Assembly: GCA_043228905.1 (NCBI GenBank)
Contig: JBHGNT010000018.1
Location: 8,556,001 to 8,620,000 of the forward strand
Source of the DNA: Azolla caroliniana
Lineage: Eukaryota > Polypodiophyta
DNA length: 64,000 nt
Reading direction: 5' to 3'
Positions 1 through 9,288 of this stretch are shown here, piece after piece. The notes under the pieces were generated by a model. It was not told the DNA's origin. It searched no databases and worked only from the letters and a program-made list of their open reading frames with translations. The position numbers were made by a program, and so were the translations under genes. The stretch's first letter is position 1, and each line of letters begins with the position of its first letter.

Positions 1-225
1 ACTACGAAAGAAGGTAATACCGAGGATTCATGCCAACAATATCTAGAGACTTCGGCGGTTGTGTCCGAGAACCAACGTGAGACCGGAGAGACGGGAGATG
101 GCGGCGAGGAAGGTAAAGTCGGAAGTCGGTTCGGATGGAAAATGATTCATCCGAAATTCCAATCTAAAAGAAAGTGCGACAATGCGGAGGTCGGGTCTAC
201 GACGAGAGAAGCGTGTAATACAGAG

Positions 226-321
226 CACGCTCTACGGCGAATAAAGAAACGCGTGTTATGGCGAATAAAGAAGCACGCGCTACGGCGAGAAAAGAAGCAT
301 GCATTACAACCACACGAGGAC
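226..321 (+). repeat. Four tandem 24-bp units (octapeptide repeat)
   Basis: Units start at 226, 250, 274 and 298. The consensus resembles CACGCNCTACGGCGANAAAG plus four more bases. In the open frame they read HALRRIKK, RVLWRIKK, HALRREKK, HALQPHED. The fourth unit is only half conserved. Confidence 0.75.
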
Positions 322-889
322 CGAACAACGAGCACATATCGGAGGACCTACGTGGCGAACAACGGAAAGAAGTGCCGAAAGTCGAACCGGACAAGGCAGG
401 TGAAAACGAAGAAAAGAAAGCAAATCCGGACGAAAAGAAAAGAAAAGAAACCGACCCGAAAGAGCACTGAATCGGTAAAAACCGATCAACCGAGTCCGGA
501 TCGACCGAATACAAATCGGAAAGGAAGCCGAACTAAACGAAAGACGATCCGACGAGACCGAATCGGAAGTAAGCTAATCCGACTAAACCGAAAATCCGAA
601 AAGAAGTCGAGATTGATGAAGAAAAGAAAGAGGGCAAGAAAAGATACTACCGCGGATGACAAGGACCAAGCGGGCCATGCAAAAAGCGAACGAAGACTAT
701 GGTGGATCGGATGTCGACAATGGTTCGGGTGGAAAGAATGGATGTGCTCCAAATGGAGAGACAAAGTCAACATAACAAGAGAAGTCGAGGGTACTACGAG
801 CCGGCAACGAAACCAATCGGGTAGAGACCGGACGGAGGAGACTAACAAACACCAACAACTTCGGCACATACCGGAGGATGTGCTGGTTT

Positions 890-901
890 GGAGGGGGCGA
901 G
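890..901 (+). other. Polypurine tract of the + strand element
   Basis: GGAGGGGGCGAG lies directly before TGTCGTAG, the expected order of plus-strand primer and 3' LTR start. Confidence 0.6.
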
Positions 902-1527
902 TGTCGTAGTGTATTTTGTACACTACGTGAAAAACGTATATAGTATTAGATTCAATAAAAAATGAAGAAATAGAAGAAAATAGCAAAATAAATGGAACAT
1001 GCATAGGGCAAGATTCGAACCTTGCACCTCCATGTTAATAATGTAATGTCTTACCATTACACTAGCATTTCATTAGTGTTAAAGCATAGATGTCCCACAT
1101 AGAAAGCTAAATTCACGCTAGGATAAACATTAGAAAAACGCATAACAAAAGAAAAAGCTACACATACACATCTAGCGTGCATGATAAAAAACGCACAAGT
1201 TAGAAAAAAGCATGATCACTTTAGATAAAGCATATAGTCTATCTATAGGAAAAGCATGGGGTCTATAGTTAGAGAAAAAGCATAGATTACTAAGACTTCC
1301 TCATCACTACATAAGGATGGGGAGCACAATGTAATTGTGTGTGAAAAATATTTGGAAACTGGATATGTTTCTAAAAAACACCAATTAATAAACTATACTC
1401 GTGGGATTCACGAGGATTCTATATCATTCTCTTTCAACCCAAATTTATATTCTTATATTCATATTGATTAATCAAATACAATACACTCGTGGGATTCACG
1501 AGTTTGCTATAACTCTTTCTTACAACA
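902..1527 (+). mobile_element. 3' LTR of the element occupying the left edge
   Basis: It starts TGTCGTAGTG after a purine tract and is AT-rich. Near its right end are two copies of ACTCGTGGGATTCACGAG (about 1395 and 1486). The right border is not certain: ACA ends occur at 1524 and 1527. A run of imperfect GAAAAAGCATA-type motifs fills 1130-1290. An antisense tRNA-like module lies at 1005-1070. The LTR abuts the broken pol frame of the minus-strand element to the right, so it probably inserted into it. Confidence 0.55.
1005..1070 (-). other. tRNA-like A-box/B-box module in LTR U3
   Basis: On the minus strand, TAGTGTAATGGTAAG (1050-1064) resembles a Pol III A box and GGTTCGAATCT (1011-1021) a B box. 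The TATTAACATGGAGGTGC-type middle matches modules at 5962 and 14441. It is antisense to the host LTR. No full cloverleaf: the 5' acceptor strand does not pair with the 3' side. Confidence 0.6.
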
Positions 1528-1547
1528 TATTTATATTCTTATTAGCC

Positions 1548-3221
1548 TTAAAACTCTCCTCTTCCTAGTCCAAAACCCCAGTGGTTCCCACCCGACTCAC
1601 GCAAACGATCCGGAGCCGAAAGGCACGACATCGTATCTACGGTTACGTAAATTGGTTTCCCTTCGGCATAGTTGGCCTTCCTTAGTGCCGGAGCTTCAAG
1701 AAGCAGTTTCTTTAATCTTCGCATCGCCTCTGTGTGCTCGTCTCGCCATTCGAACTTTATTCTTTTCTTTAGTAGTCCATATAACGGTTCGGCGACATGA
1801 GCGTAGTGAGGAATCCATATATGATAAAACGCGCACGCTCCAAGGAACCTTCGAACCTCCGTTTGGTTTTCGCATTCTTCTTTCATGTCTTGGATTGCGT
1901 TCACTTTGGATGGCGAGGGCTTCCGGCCGTATGCTCCACACAAGTGACCTACCACCAAGATCTCCGGTTGCCCGAATGCGGATTTTTCTCCCGAAAATGT
2001 CAAATTTGCATCTTCGAGCCTTTGAAGCACCTTCTCGCAATCTTTCATATGATCCGCAACGAACTTTCTACAACCTTCCTTATCTTTCGATTCATCTTTC
2101 TCCTCATCTGAACATCCTTTTATCGGAATATCATCCAAGAATGGCATCGTGATGTCCGGAATGCAATCCTTCAAGACTTTATTCATGGCATTCACCATAT
2201 GAGCCACCGAGTTCGTTGCGCCTTGGGGTAAGGTACACATCCGCACAAGCCCGATCGGAGTCCTCATGGTTGTAATGTCCCGACTGTCGATCGCCAACTG
2301 GAATTGGTCATATCCGGAGTAGAGATCGCCAATGGAGTAGATGGACCGGCCCGCAAACGCTTCGGCAAATTCGTCCACGCTCGGACCGATTCCGGCATTT
2401 CGAATTGTCACCTTGTTGACGGGTTGAAGATCTTGGATGAATCGCAATGATCCATTCTTCTTCGGCACCGTGAACCACCTATTGGAATAAGGAGCATTCG
2501 ACGGTTCTAGAATTCCCATACTCACCTTCTCCTTTAAGAGCTCGATCAGCTTCGGAAGGTGTGCTCTCGGAACCGGTATCGGTTTCAAATTCCAAGGCAC
2601 ATGAGGCACCGTGAAGATCACCATTGGCTCTATAACCTTTGGGTCGGCGCATCCGATTTCTCGTGGGAAGAATGCGAAAGCCTTCCCATGTCTCTCAAGC
2701 ATATCGCGAAACATTCGATCCTCTTCAGGGAGAAGGAAATCCTCCTTTCCAACTCGTAGCTTCCCCTTCGTCTCTTTGGTGAAATCATGACCTATCTTCT
2801 TCGGATCTCTTAAGCTTAGATCGTTTGCGACTTCCTTCATCTTTTGCCAGCTATCTTCCGGTAGCGGAACCGCAACTGGCTTGATCTTCTTATCCACTGT
2901 TTTATATTTCGTGTTGATGTCAGCTTCATTCATCGAGATGCCACGACGGTATTCATCGATGATAGCGTACATGTTGACGGAGTTAACCGAAATCACACGT
3001 TGGTTGTGAAGATAGCTCAAGTCCACGACGTCCTCGATTTCGCCGATGGTGTCGTTAAATGAGGCTTCCTCCATAATATGAGTCACGAATTCTCCTTCTT
3101 CTATTATGTTCTCTTCTTTCAGCATCTTCTCGAATTCTTGTATCCGGCGCTTGTGCTTCTTGTCGGGTAGTACTAGTTTACATGCGCCACTAGGTGTGAC
3201 ACATGTTGCTTCTCCTTGCAA
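1548..3221 (-). pseudogene. Truncated Ty3/gypsy pol: reverse transcriptase and start of RNase H
   Basis: The frame encodes 557 residues. Residues 250-420 are a reverse transcriptase: NRWFTVPKKNGSLRF, then SIGDLYSGYDQFQLA with catalytic Asp near 299, LPQGATNS, and the catalytic pair in FLDDIPIKG (361-369) where most plant gypsy elements have YLDDIL. About residue 525 the start of RNase H (VTVDT) loses its reading, and the frame ends at an adjoining LTR, so the rest of RNase H and all of integrase are missing. The 5' end of the frame is open back to the gag stop at 3296 in the -1 frame, so translation probably depended on frameshifting rather than on the internal Met. This RT type is one I know mainly from fungal gypsy elements and non-seed plants; that placement is from memory. 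Confidence 0.8.
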
Positions 3222-3295
3222 TCCACGCGCTCTTCTTTCTTGTGGGGTCTTGTGATTGCTCGGACTATTTGTGCCCCATGCTTCAATAGTCCGCT

Positions 3296-5500
3296 CTAAA
3301 AATCCGAGGATTCGCCTCCGAGACTATCTCGATTCCTTTCATGATTGGCTCGCACTGTTAGGAATTGGACCGATCTTTGGTTGTCAAGACTCTTTATTCG
3401 TGCGAAGGCTGCTCCATTATCGAACACTTTGGTCTCCATCCGAGATGATGTGATATAAGGTTGCCCTAGGATGACAGGATGCGACGCCGATTCTTGTACG
3501 AAGAAGTGTTGATCCATCTCCACATCCCCGATCGTGACTTTGACATTGGGACAAGCTCCGTACAAGTCCTCTGTAGACTTTGTTGCCACGCGAATCTTCC
3601 ATCCGTGGTTTGTATTGATTGGCCATCTTCCCTTTTTGTAGAAGTCGGTTGACATGAGGTTGATCTCCGAGCCGTGGTCGATCAAGGCTACGACAGTCTC
3701 TTTCTTCTCCCCGATCTTCACCGGTGTCTCCGTTGTCGCTCGTGCCCAATGAGGTCGAGTGTAGTGGCTGTCCACCATATCTTCATCGATTTCGTCTCTT
3801 GCCATCGTTATGGCATTCGTTTTTGCTTTCTGCGGCTTCTCTTCTTCCTCGTCCGATTGTTGTCTCTTTCTCTTTACAAGGTCCACGATCGTGTCATGGA
3901 ACTCCTTCTTCGTAATGCCAAGCAATTCCCTCAAGGACAAAGTTAAGTGGCTATCAAGAACTCGTTCTTCGAGAATCTTCTTTAGGTCCGTCGTCTGCTC
4001 TATGTCCGACCTTAGCTTATAGGTAGGTATAGTCCTTGTCCTCCGAGCGGGGTCTTCGACACCAACCTTCACGGGCCGAACCGTTTCTTCAACTCGTATG
4101 CTCGGCTCCCCTTTTCGGCTTGATTCTCGTTCCTCCGTTTGTAAAGGTCGACTCGTCTCCGCATCGTCCTTCTTTTTCGCGTTCCTTGTTTCATGTCTTT
4201 TTGATGGCCCTTGGTCTTCTATTCTCTTTCTCTTTTCTTCGACGAACACCTCGTGGTTGTCGCACATCACCTCTGCAAGTATGGTGTTGTCGTCCACCGG
4301 ATCCGACCACCCGGTTATGCTTTGCACGCATCGGTCCGCAAGCTCTACCTCGTTCGATGTGATTTTTCCCTTCTTCTCATATTCGAGAACGGAAGTCCAA
4401 AACTTTGCTCCCGCTCTAGCGACTTCAGTCTTGTCTTTCCCGACTCTTATTCCGGCCGACGCAGCATAGTGCATCGCATCCACAAGAGTCGCATCGGCAT
4501 CCTCCATAGATCTCTTCATTCCTCCTCTTCCGAAATTCACCCGTAGGGGTCTTCTAGTCTCGCTTGAGCAGATCATGTTGTCCTCTATGTATACGATATT
4601 TTGTCGAATTGCCTCTCGAAGGCTCGCACAATCCCTTCTCATGTGGTCCATGCTATCGCACCACACGCATCTAAAGGGTTCTTTTCCTTTAGGGCCCCGA
4701 CGATTCATGTTGGCTAGCGTGACCTTCTCGAACTTCTTCGCTAGCTCTTCAATAATGTCGTCATCTATCTTCTTTTCTTCCACGTTACTTTGTCTCAGCG
4801 GCTCAGCTACTTTCGGCGGTCTTGCTTTCTCCGTGGTAGTCGGTCCTGTCAAGTCGGTGTCATCAACCCATTGGCGACGCTTGTCGAGCCTATTGCATGC
4901 CCGCTTCACCGCGATCCAGTCCGCTACGAGCCCATTTTCTTGGGTATCATCTTCGAGAAGAGTCCCCAACTCCCGTCTATCCTTTATGTCCACGGCCTTC
5001 AAGAAGTACAAAGTCTTGTCCTCTTCAACCAACGCTTGGTCCGTATTGGGGAGACGACTAAACATCTGGTCGAATTCGTCGTACACCCTCGAGATGCTCA
5101 TCTTCTTATTCTTCTTCTCTATCCACTTCATCAAGGCATGTCGAGTCATCCTCGTTGAGTCTTCAGTCACGAACTCCGCTAGTATCGTTTTCTCGAACTC
5201 AGACCATGTTGTCTTTCCTTCTTGAAGCTCGATGACGCGTCTTTGGATGTTGTTGGCGACAACTCTCTTGAAGCTTGCGATTTGACGTGCCTCAGACACG
5301 TCCCTTTGATTCATCTCCCTCTTATATACATCAAGGAACTTCGTAACGTTCCTTCCATCGAATTGGCCCTCGAGCTCTACGACACGATCGACAGCCTTCT
5401 CCACGCTCGCGTCGTTGTCCCGAGATCTCATCATTTGCTCGACGATTAGCATCATCCTTTCGAGCTCTCCTGCTTGGTTACTTGAGGACGCCATCTCCAA
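3296..5500 (-). CDS. Ty3/gypsy gag-protease polyprotein (DHG-type protease)
   Basis: An uninterrupted 734-residue frame. Residues 1-200 form a helical gag region; a zinc knuckle of CX2CX4HX4C type lies at 278-291 (CVWCDSMDHMRRDC). A charged linker of about 300 residues follows, then an aspartic protease at about 600-715 with active-site motif LIDHGSEINLM (Asp608, His in place of the usual Ser) and the flap-side motif VILGQPYI. Pol lies downstream in the -1 frame; the gag stop at 3296-3298 overlaps a run of five U. The Met at 5500 is the first in frame after the primer-binding site and fits as the start. Pol is truncated, so the copy cannot be autonomous. Confidence 0.85.
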   Translation of the reverse strand: MEMASSSNQAGELERMMLIVEQMMRSRDNDASVEKAVDRVVELEGQFDGRNVTKFLDVYKREMNQRDVSEARQIASFKRVVANNIQRRVIELQEGKTTWSEFEKTILAEFVTEDSTRMTRHALMKWIEKKNKKMSISRVYDEFDQMFSRLPNTDQALVEEDKTLYFLKAVDIKDRRELGTLLEDDTQENGLVADWIAVKRACNRLDKRRQWVDDTDLTGPTTTEKARPPKVAEPLRQSNVEEKKIDDDIIEELAKKFEKVTLANMNRRGPKGKEPFRCVWCDSMDHMRRDCASLREAIRQNIVYIEDNMICSSETRRPLRVNFGRGGMKRSMEDADATLVDAMHYAASAGIRVGKDKTEVARAGAKFWTSVLEYEKKGKITSNEVELADRCVQSITGWSDPVDDNTILAEVMCDNHEVFVEEKRKRIEDQGPSKRHETRNAKKKDDAETSRPLQTEERESSRKGEPSIRVEETVRPVKVGVEDPARRTRTIPTYKLRSDIEQTTDLKKILEERVLDSHLTLSLRELLGITKKEFHDTIVDLVKRKRQQSDEEEEKPQKAKTNAITMARDEIDEDMVDSHYTRPHWARATTETPVKIGEKKETVVALIDHGSEINLMSTDFYKKGRWPINTNHGWKIRVATKSTEDLYGACPNVKVTIGDVEMDQHFFVQESASHPVILGQPYITSSRMETKVFDNGAAFARIKSLDNQRSVQFLTVRANHERNRDSLGGESSDF

Positions 5501-5535
5501 GTATTAATCTCGACTTGATCCTTCCTACCGCCTCT

Positions 5536-5553
5536 TTCACGTCGGGTTCACCA
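5536..5553 (-). other. Primer-binding-site-like motif
   Basis: The minus strand reads TGGTGAACCCGACGTGAA, whose complement ends in CCA like a tRNA 3' end. It begins eight bases inside the LTR end CACGACA. The same 18-mer occurs at 54689 beside another LTR and a diverged form at 13951. I do not recognise the tRNA. Confidence 0.6.
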
Positions 5554-5961
5554 CTTAATTATGTCGTGAAGATCCGTCACTACGCGCGGATCGTGAGGCA
5601 GAACCGTCGGGGTTCTGGACCAGAAGGATTTAGAGTCGATACAAGCTTTGGCGAGAAAGTACTTAAGATAGATTGGGAAAGAGAGAAGATGAGATTACAC
5701 GATTGATTTGATAACAAATTTCTTCCTCTTAATTTTCATAATAAAAAAAACCGTGTTTTTCTCCTCCCCCTTCCCTCTTTTATATATGCTCTCATGCATA
5801 TGATGCATGTGAGGGTACAAGGCATGCATAAATTGCATGTTTGCCATTTGGCGCTTAAGTATTACATGTGGTGCATGCTAACCATGTCACTCATTTTAGC
5901 ACTCATGGATGAGAATTTACATGTAAAAGTACAATGATAGAAATATAATTTCAACTAAATA

Positions 5962-6031
5962 CTATGGCTTAATGGTAAGCCATTTGACTCCTAACTTGGA
6001 GGTGCAAGGTTCGAATCCATACTTGCCCTCC
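5962..6031 (+). other. tRNA-like A-box/B-box module in LTR U3
   Basis: TGGCTTAATGGTAAGCC (5965-5981) forms a five-pair D-arm-like hairpin and contains an A-box match. GGTTCGAATCC (6008-6018) is a perfect B box. Spacing of the boxes is tRNA-like. It is antisense to the minus-strand element and nearly identical to 14441-14510. Confidence 0.7.
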
Positions 6032-6058
6032 TTGTATATGTAAATATGTATATAATTT

Positions 6059-6183
6059 TGCCGCCGGATGCCGACGCCGACGCAGGATGTCGACGCCGGA
6101 TGCCGACGCCGGATACCGGTGCCGCCTGCCGCCATCGGATTGCCGTCGGATGCCGTCGGATCACCGGCTCCATCGCCGGTCCG
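6059..6183. repeat. GC-rich minisatellite of CCGGATGCCGACG-like units
   Basis: Imperfect short repeats of GCCGGATGCCGACGCC type fill about 125 bp and contrast with the AT-rich flanks. A shorter version ends the related LTR at 14540-14637. Confidence 0.6.
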
Positions 6184-6190
6184 GTTTTGC

Positions 6191-6551
6191 TTGGCCAAAA
6201 CCCTTTACGAGTAGCTAGCCACCTCCACTCTAAGTTTAAGTTACCTTGAACTCTCTATGCTCCACACAAAGACAATATCTTTTGCTCCACTTTATATATG
6301 ATGAGAGCCGTATTTGTCGTGCCTATGTGGGATATCTCACAATTTTCTCTTTTCTTTTCACAAACTTTATACCCTCATATCTTGACATTTAGTTGTCCAT
6401 TTCTCGTGTAATAAAGTGCATTCGAAACCTCCATCATTTTGTACTTTAGATATTAAAAATGTTATCTTCACAATTATTGTATTACATGATTCATACTCGA
6501 CTTTGTAAGTTTTATGGGATTTTCACACTATTGCCGAAAATCTTCACGACA
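6191..6551. other. AT-rich stretch without a recognised feature
   Basis: No open frame, RNA gene or LTR end that I can support. The text CATTTAGTTGTCCATTTC and similar runs are ordinary AT-rich intergenic DNA. Confidence 0.4.
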
Positions 6552-6864
6552 GCGCGTAACTGTACAGAGAGAGAGTGAGAGAGAGACGAGGTCGTTGCCT
6601 CTGTTGTAACCGCCGCCTGTGGCGAAGAACTGAGAGCACGAGGTCGTTGCCTTAGTGATCTCACTGTTGTATATACCTACATAGTGACAGTTTGCAGCCT
6701 GTGGGCTGCCGTGGTTTTTTTCCCTTATTTTGGGGTTTTCCACGTAAACCTCCTGTGTACCATTTCTCCTCTTTGTGTTGCGTTACATTACCTGTTTTTC
6801 TGTGTATGAGAAGAATCTCGGTTGTGGCCGAGCGTCGGACATAAGGAACGTCGTGTTCTCAACA
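6552..6864 (+). mobile_element. Truncated copia LTR (3' part), family of the 51032 and 59785 LTRs
   Basis: It shares with 51280-51571 the ordered motifs GAGAGAGTGAGAGAGAGA, CGAGGTCGTTGCCT, CTGTGGGCTGCCGTGG, GGGGTTTTCCACGTAAA and TCTCGGTTGTGGCC, and ends TTCTCAACA at 6864. The 5' part of the LTR is missing. An extra copy of CGAGGTCGTTGCCT suggests a small internal duplication. Confidence 0.65.
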
Positions 6865-6885
6865 CATACTAATTCTTGCATGCCA

Positions 6886-6941
6886 AGTCTTACATACTGA
6901 GTCTTACATACTGGGTCTTACATATTGAGTCTTACATACCA
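6886..6941 (+). repeat. Four tandem copies of a 14-bp unit
   Basis: AGTCTTACATACTG is repeated at 6886, 6900, 6914 and 6928 with one or two substitutions in the last two copies. Confidence 0.85.
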
Positions 6942-6949
6942 CTCTTTAT

Positions 6950-7494
6950 ACAAAGGTTTGACGTCTAAAGTTTGTCTAGGAGAAATATATATATACAAGG
7001 GCCTAAGGTTCACATTTGAGTCAATGTTCATGACAAACGGTTTCATTCGACATTCGAAATCTCCAGCCGGCGCACCCATTTTCTTCGTCAAGAAAAAGGA
7101 TGGATCACTTCGTCTCGTCGTAGACTATCGCGGCTTGAATAAGGTCACTATCAAGAATAGGCAAGCACTTCCTTGTATCTCAAGTCTTTTAGAACGGATC
7201 AATGGTGCAAGGTTCTTCACAAAGATCGACTTACAAGGAGCATATAACCTCGTACGAATCCGACTAGGAGATGAATGCAAGACCGCGTTCTGCACCAAAT
7301 ATGGGCACTTCGAGTATACGGTCATGCCATTCGGTCTCACTAATGCACCAGCACTCTTCCAGGAGATGGCAAATGATATATTCCAAGATCTCTTGGATGT
7401 TTGTTTAATCATCTATTTGGATGATCTACTAGTTTATTTGAAGACCCAAGAAGAGCATGATTCTCATGTACTGTTAGTACTAAAACGGCTTCAA
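6950..7494 (+). pseudogene. Ty3/gypsy reverse transcriptase fragment (D-like family)
   Basis: About 175 codons of RT are readable: [57 protein letters not shown] and the catalytic YLDDLLVYL. It matches the RT of element D (43156-43542) more closely than that of C: both have [17 protein letters not shown] and [10 protein letters not shown]. Gag, protease, RNase H and integrase are absent. The fragment stops where an inverted copy of its own end begins. Confidence 0.8.
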
Positions 7495-7571
7495 GAACAT
7501 GAGAATCATGCTCTTCTTGGGTCTTTGAATAAACCAATAGATCATCAAAATAGATGATCGAACAAACATCC
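7395..7571. repeat. Inverted repeat, two 75-bp arms, inside a gypsy RT fragment
   Basis: Arm 7395-7469 (the YLDDLLVYL segment and following codons) is the reverse complement of 7497-7571 at roughly 90 percent, with a 27-bp spacer. The right arm is therefore antisense RT sequence. Confidence 0.85.
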
Positions 7572-7655
7572 AGACAAATCTGGAATATACATCTATTTTC
7601 TATAGTAAAACTTAAATGAAAATAATATCCTTCGTATTACAATATATAGTCTACC
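7572..7655 (-). mobile_element. U3 fragment of a D-like gypsy LTR
   Basis: On the minus strand it contains the string found in the LTRs at 39790-39900 and 41580-41640: TAATATGAA-type AT-rich text and ATGTATATTCCAGATTT. It continues the inverted orientation of the right arm of the adjacent inverted repeat. Confidence 0.5.
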
Positions 7656-7658
7656 CGG

Positions 7659-8069
7659 CTGGAAGGATACACCGATGTTGATTGGGTCGGCAATGTATCC
7701 AACCAACGGTCAACATCCAACTTCGTCTTCTCACTCGGAAGCGGAGCAATCTTGTGGAGCTACAAGAAGTAACCAACAGTTGCATTGTCCAACACCAAAG
7801 CGGAATACATGGGTGCGACCATTGCCACCTGCGAAGAAATTTCCCTAAAGCGGCTACTGAAGGACTTCAATGAATCGGTCGACGAACCGATCCCTATCTA
7901 CTATGACAATCAAATTAGTATACAACTAGCTCAAAACTTGGTGTTACATGCCCAAATGAAGCACATTGAGGTGCACTATCATTAAATTCGAGAACGCATC
8001 ATCGTGGGAGACATTGATCTCCAACACGTCGGCATTGATCAACAAACGGACGATATGTCTTGGGCTTAG
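7659..8069 (+). pseudogene. Ty1/copia RNase H remnant
   Basis: Readable motifs in order: GYTDVDWVGN, STSNFVFSLGSGAILWS, VALSNTKAEYMGATIATCEE, DNQISIQLAQN and KHIEVHYH. In-frame stops occur after WSYKK and after HYH. These are the hallmarks of the copia RNase H C-terminal region; RT and integrase are gone. It is followed by a purine tract and a copia LTR start, so it is the 3' end of a single + strand copy. Confidence 0.8.
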
Positions 8070-8243
8070 GAGCAAACAAGCTCCACCAATTTTTGTTGGC
8101 ACTCGGTCTTCAACCACTTAACACTCCAAGCATTCATCACGGGCTTGAGGGGGAGGAACCGAAAACTTCCGACTAGAAGCTGGACAGAAGCTGACAATGT
8201 CGAACCGAACGTCAGATGCCTCACACTTGAGCTTGAGGGGGCA

Positions 8244-8650
8244 TGTTGAGATATTAAGCTCAACTAGGTTTAGTTATTTACTCATCATGTAACTTAGTGG
8301 TTACATAAATAAAATCTAGTTAACGCGTTGACTTGGAACCCTTAAATAGGATTTTATACATGAGTGGGATACATTCTAGATCCCCCAGTCCCAAGTTCAT
8401 TTAATATAGGACTTACATCCTTGTATCTATATTCTCCTCACACATGTGCACCCTTGCACATGAGATGTATATATACCACATTGTGGGTATTTTTGTATGT
8501 GATGCATATTAATATAGTAAAAGGTCTTCTAGTTACACTCTTGTTAATCATCCCTCATTTGCCTTATTGTTCATAAGTGTATTTCCACTCTATCTCTCAT
8601 TTAACTTCCTTGCTCTCACACACACACACATACACGCATATCACATAGTC
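8244..8650 (+). mobile_element. 3' LTR of the copia remnant
   Basis: GCTTGAGGGGGCA (8231-8243) is a polypurine tract directly before TGTTGAGATATTAAGCTCAA. The copia G LTR at 50027 begins almost the same way on the minus strand. The right end is a guess near TATCACA (about 8646) because no second LTR is present. Confidence 0.55.
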
Positions 8651-9247
8651 TTCCATTGCTTAATCATATATGTGATTAACTACTCACATAATTAGATAGT
8701 AATTAACCCTTAATAATTACCTAATTATAAACAATTTTCATGCAAGGAATGTAATTCTTGAATAGTCTCATCCTCAAAAGCACATGCTTGTGCTACTCAA
8801 GCAGGTTCATGGGGAACATGAACCATGGAGGATGTGATGTTGTGTGAGAAGACTTTAATAAACCTCTTCATGTGTTGTTATAAGAGATCAAAAGAATTCT
8901 TTAAGATTTATGGGTCAAAAATGCTTGAAATCAATTGTGCCATTAAGGTAGTTTGATCATACATTAAATAAGGATATTTTTGGTACGCAAGACATTGCTT
9001 CTGATTGCTACAGAAATTTATTGACTAGATTATCCTTTTATATGGAGGATTTTCATGCAAGGAATGTAATTCTTGAATGAGTGACATCCGTTTTGCCTAA
9101 TTTCCTCTTTTATGAAATAACGTTGCCATGATCGAACCTTAAAGTTGAGGAAACCTTAGAGTTGAGTTAAGGAAAGGTTACACTCAAAGCGTAGACTCAA
9201 GTCAAGGAATTCGTTCACCTTTGAGCAGCGTCGTGATTTGACCTTGC

Positions 9248-9250
<3 letters not shown>
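8651..9250. other. Unassigned stretch holding an exact 30-nt direct repeat
   Basis: No convincing gene. The 30-mer starting ATTTTCATGCAAGGAATGTA occurs exactly at 8734-8763 and 9049-9078. The 285 bp between includes a small palindrome, GGTTCATG/CATGAACC. Confidence 0.5.

Positions 9251-9284
<34 letters not shown>
9251..9284. repeat. (CT)17 microsatellite
   Basis: Uninterrupted CT dinucleotides for 34 bases. Confidence 0.95.

Positions 9285-9288
<4 letters not shown>

Larger units (their letters stand above)
1..901 (+). mobile_element. 3' internal region of an LTR retrotransposon (body lies left of window)
   Basis: An open + frame (61-909, about 282 codons) runs into a polypurine tract and then an LTR start. 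The predicted product is very rich in Lys and Arg and matches no domain I recognise. It contains an eight-residue repeat (226-321). The composition is purine-rich in every frame, so openness alone is weak evidence of coding. By position it is the stretch between pol and the 3' LTR, either an extra ORF or a long 3' untranslated region. No RT or integrase motif is visible in these 901 bases. Confidence 0.5.
5562..6190 (-). mobile_element. 5' LTR of the minus-strand gag-protease element
   Basis: The inner border TGTCGTGAAG (end of the LTR in the minus sense) is shared with the related LTR at 13977, and the two LTRs align for most of their length. On the minus strand a TATATAAAAGAGG promoter box lies at about 5779-5791. 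A + strand tRNA-like module sits upstream of it. The outer end is a GC-rich tail of CCGGATGCCGACG-like repeats; the exact outer border was not found. Confidence 0.65.

Noticed and set aside
486-1004. 172-residue Ser/Leu-rich minus frame at the left edge
   Set aside because: Mirror of the Lys/Arg-rich + frame; composition alone explains it.
4036-5225. Series of + strand frames over the gag-protease gene
   Set aside because: Antisense shadows of the 734-codon minus frame.
6046-6249. Small proteins in the GC-rich minisatellite
   Set aside because: Open frames on both strands are a by-product of the repeat; no start context or homology.
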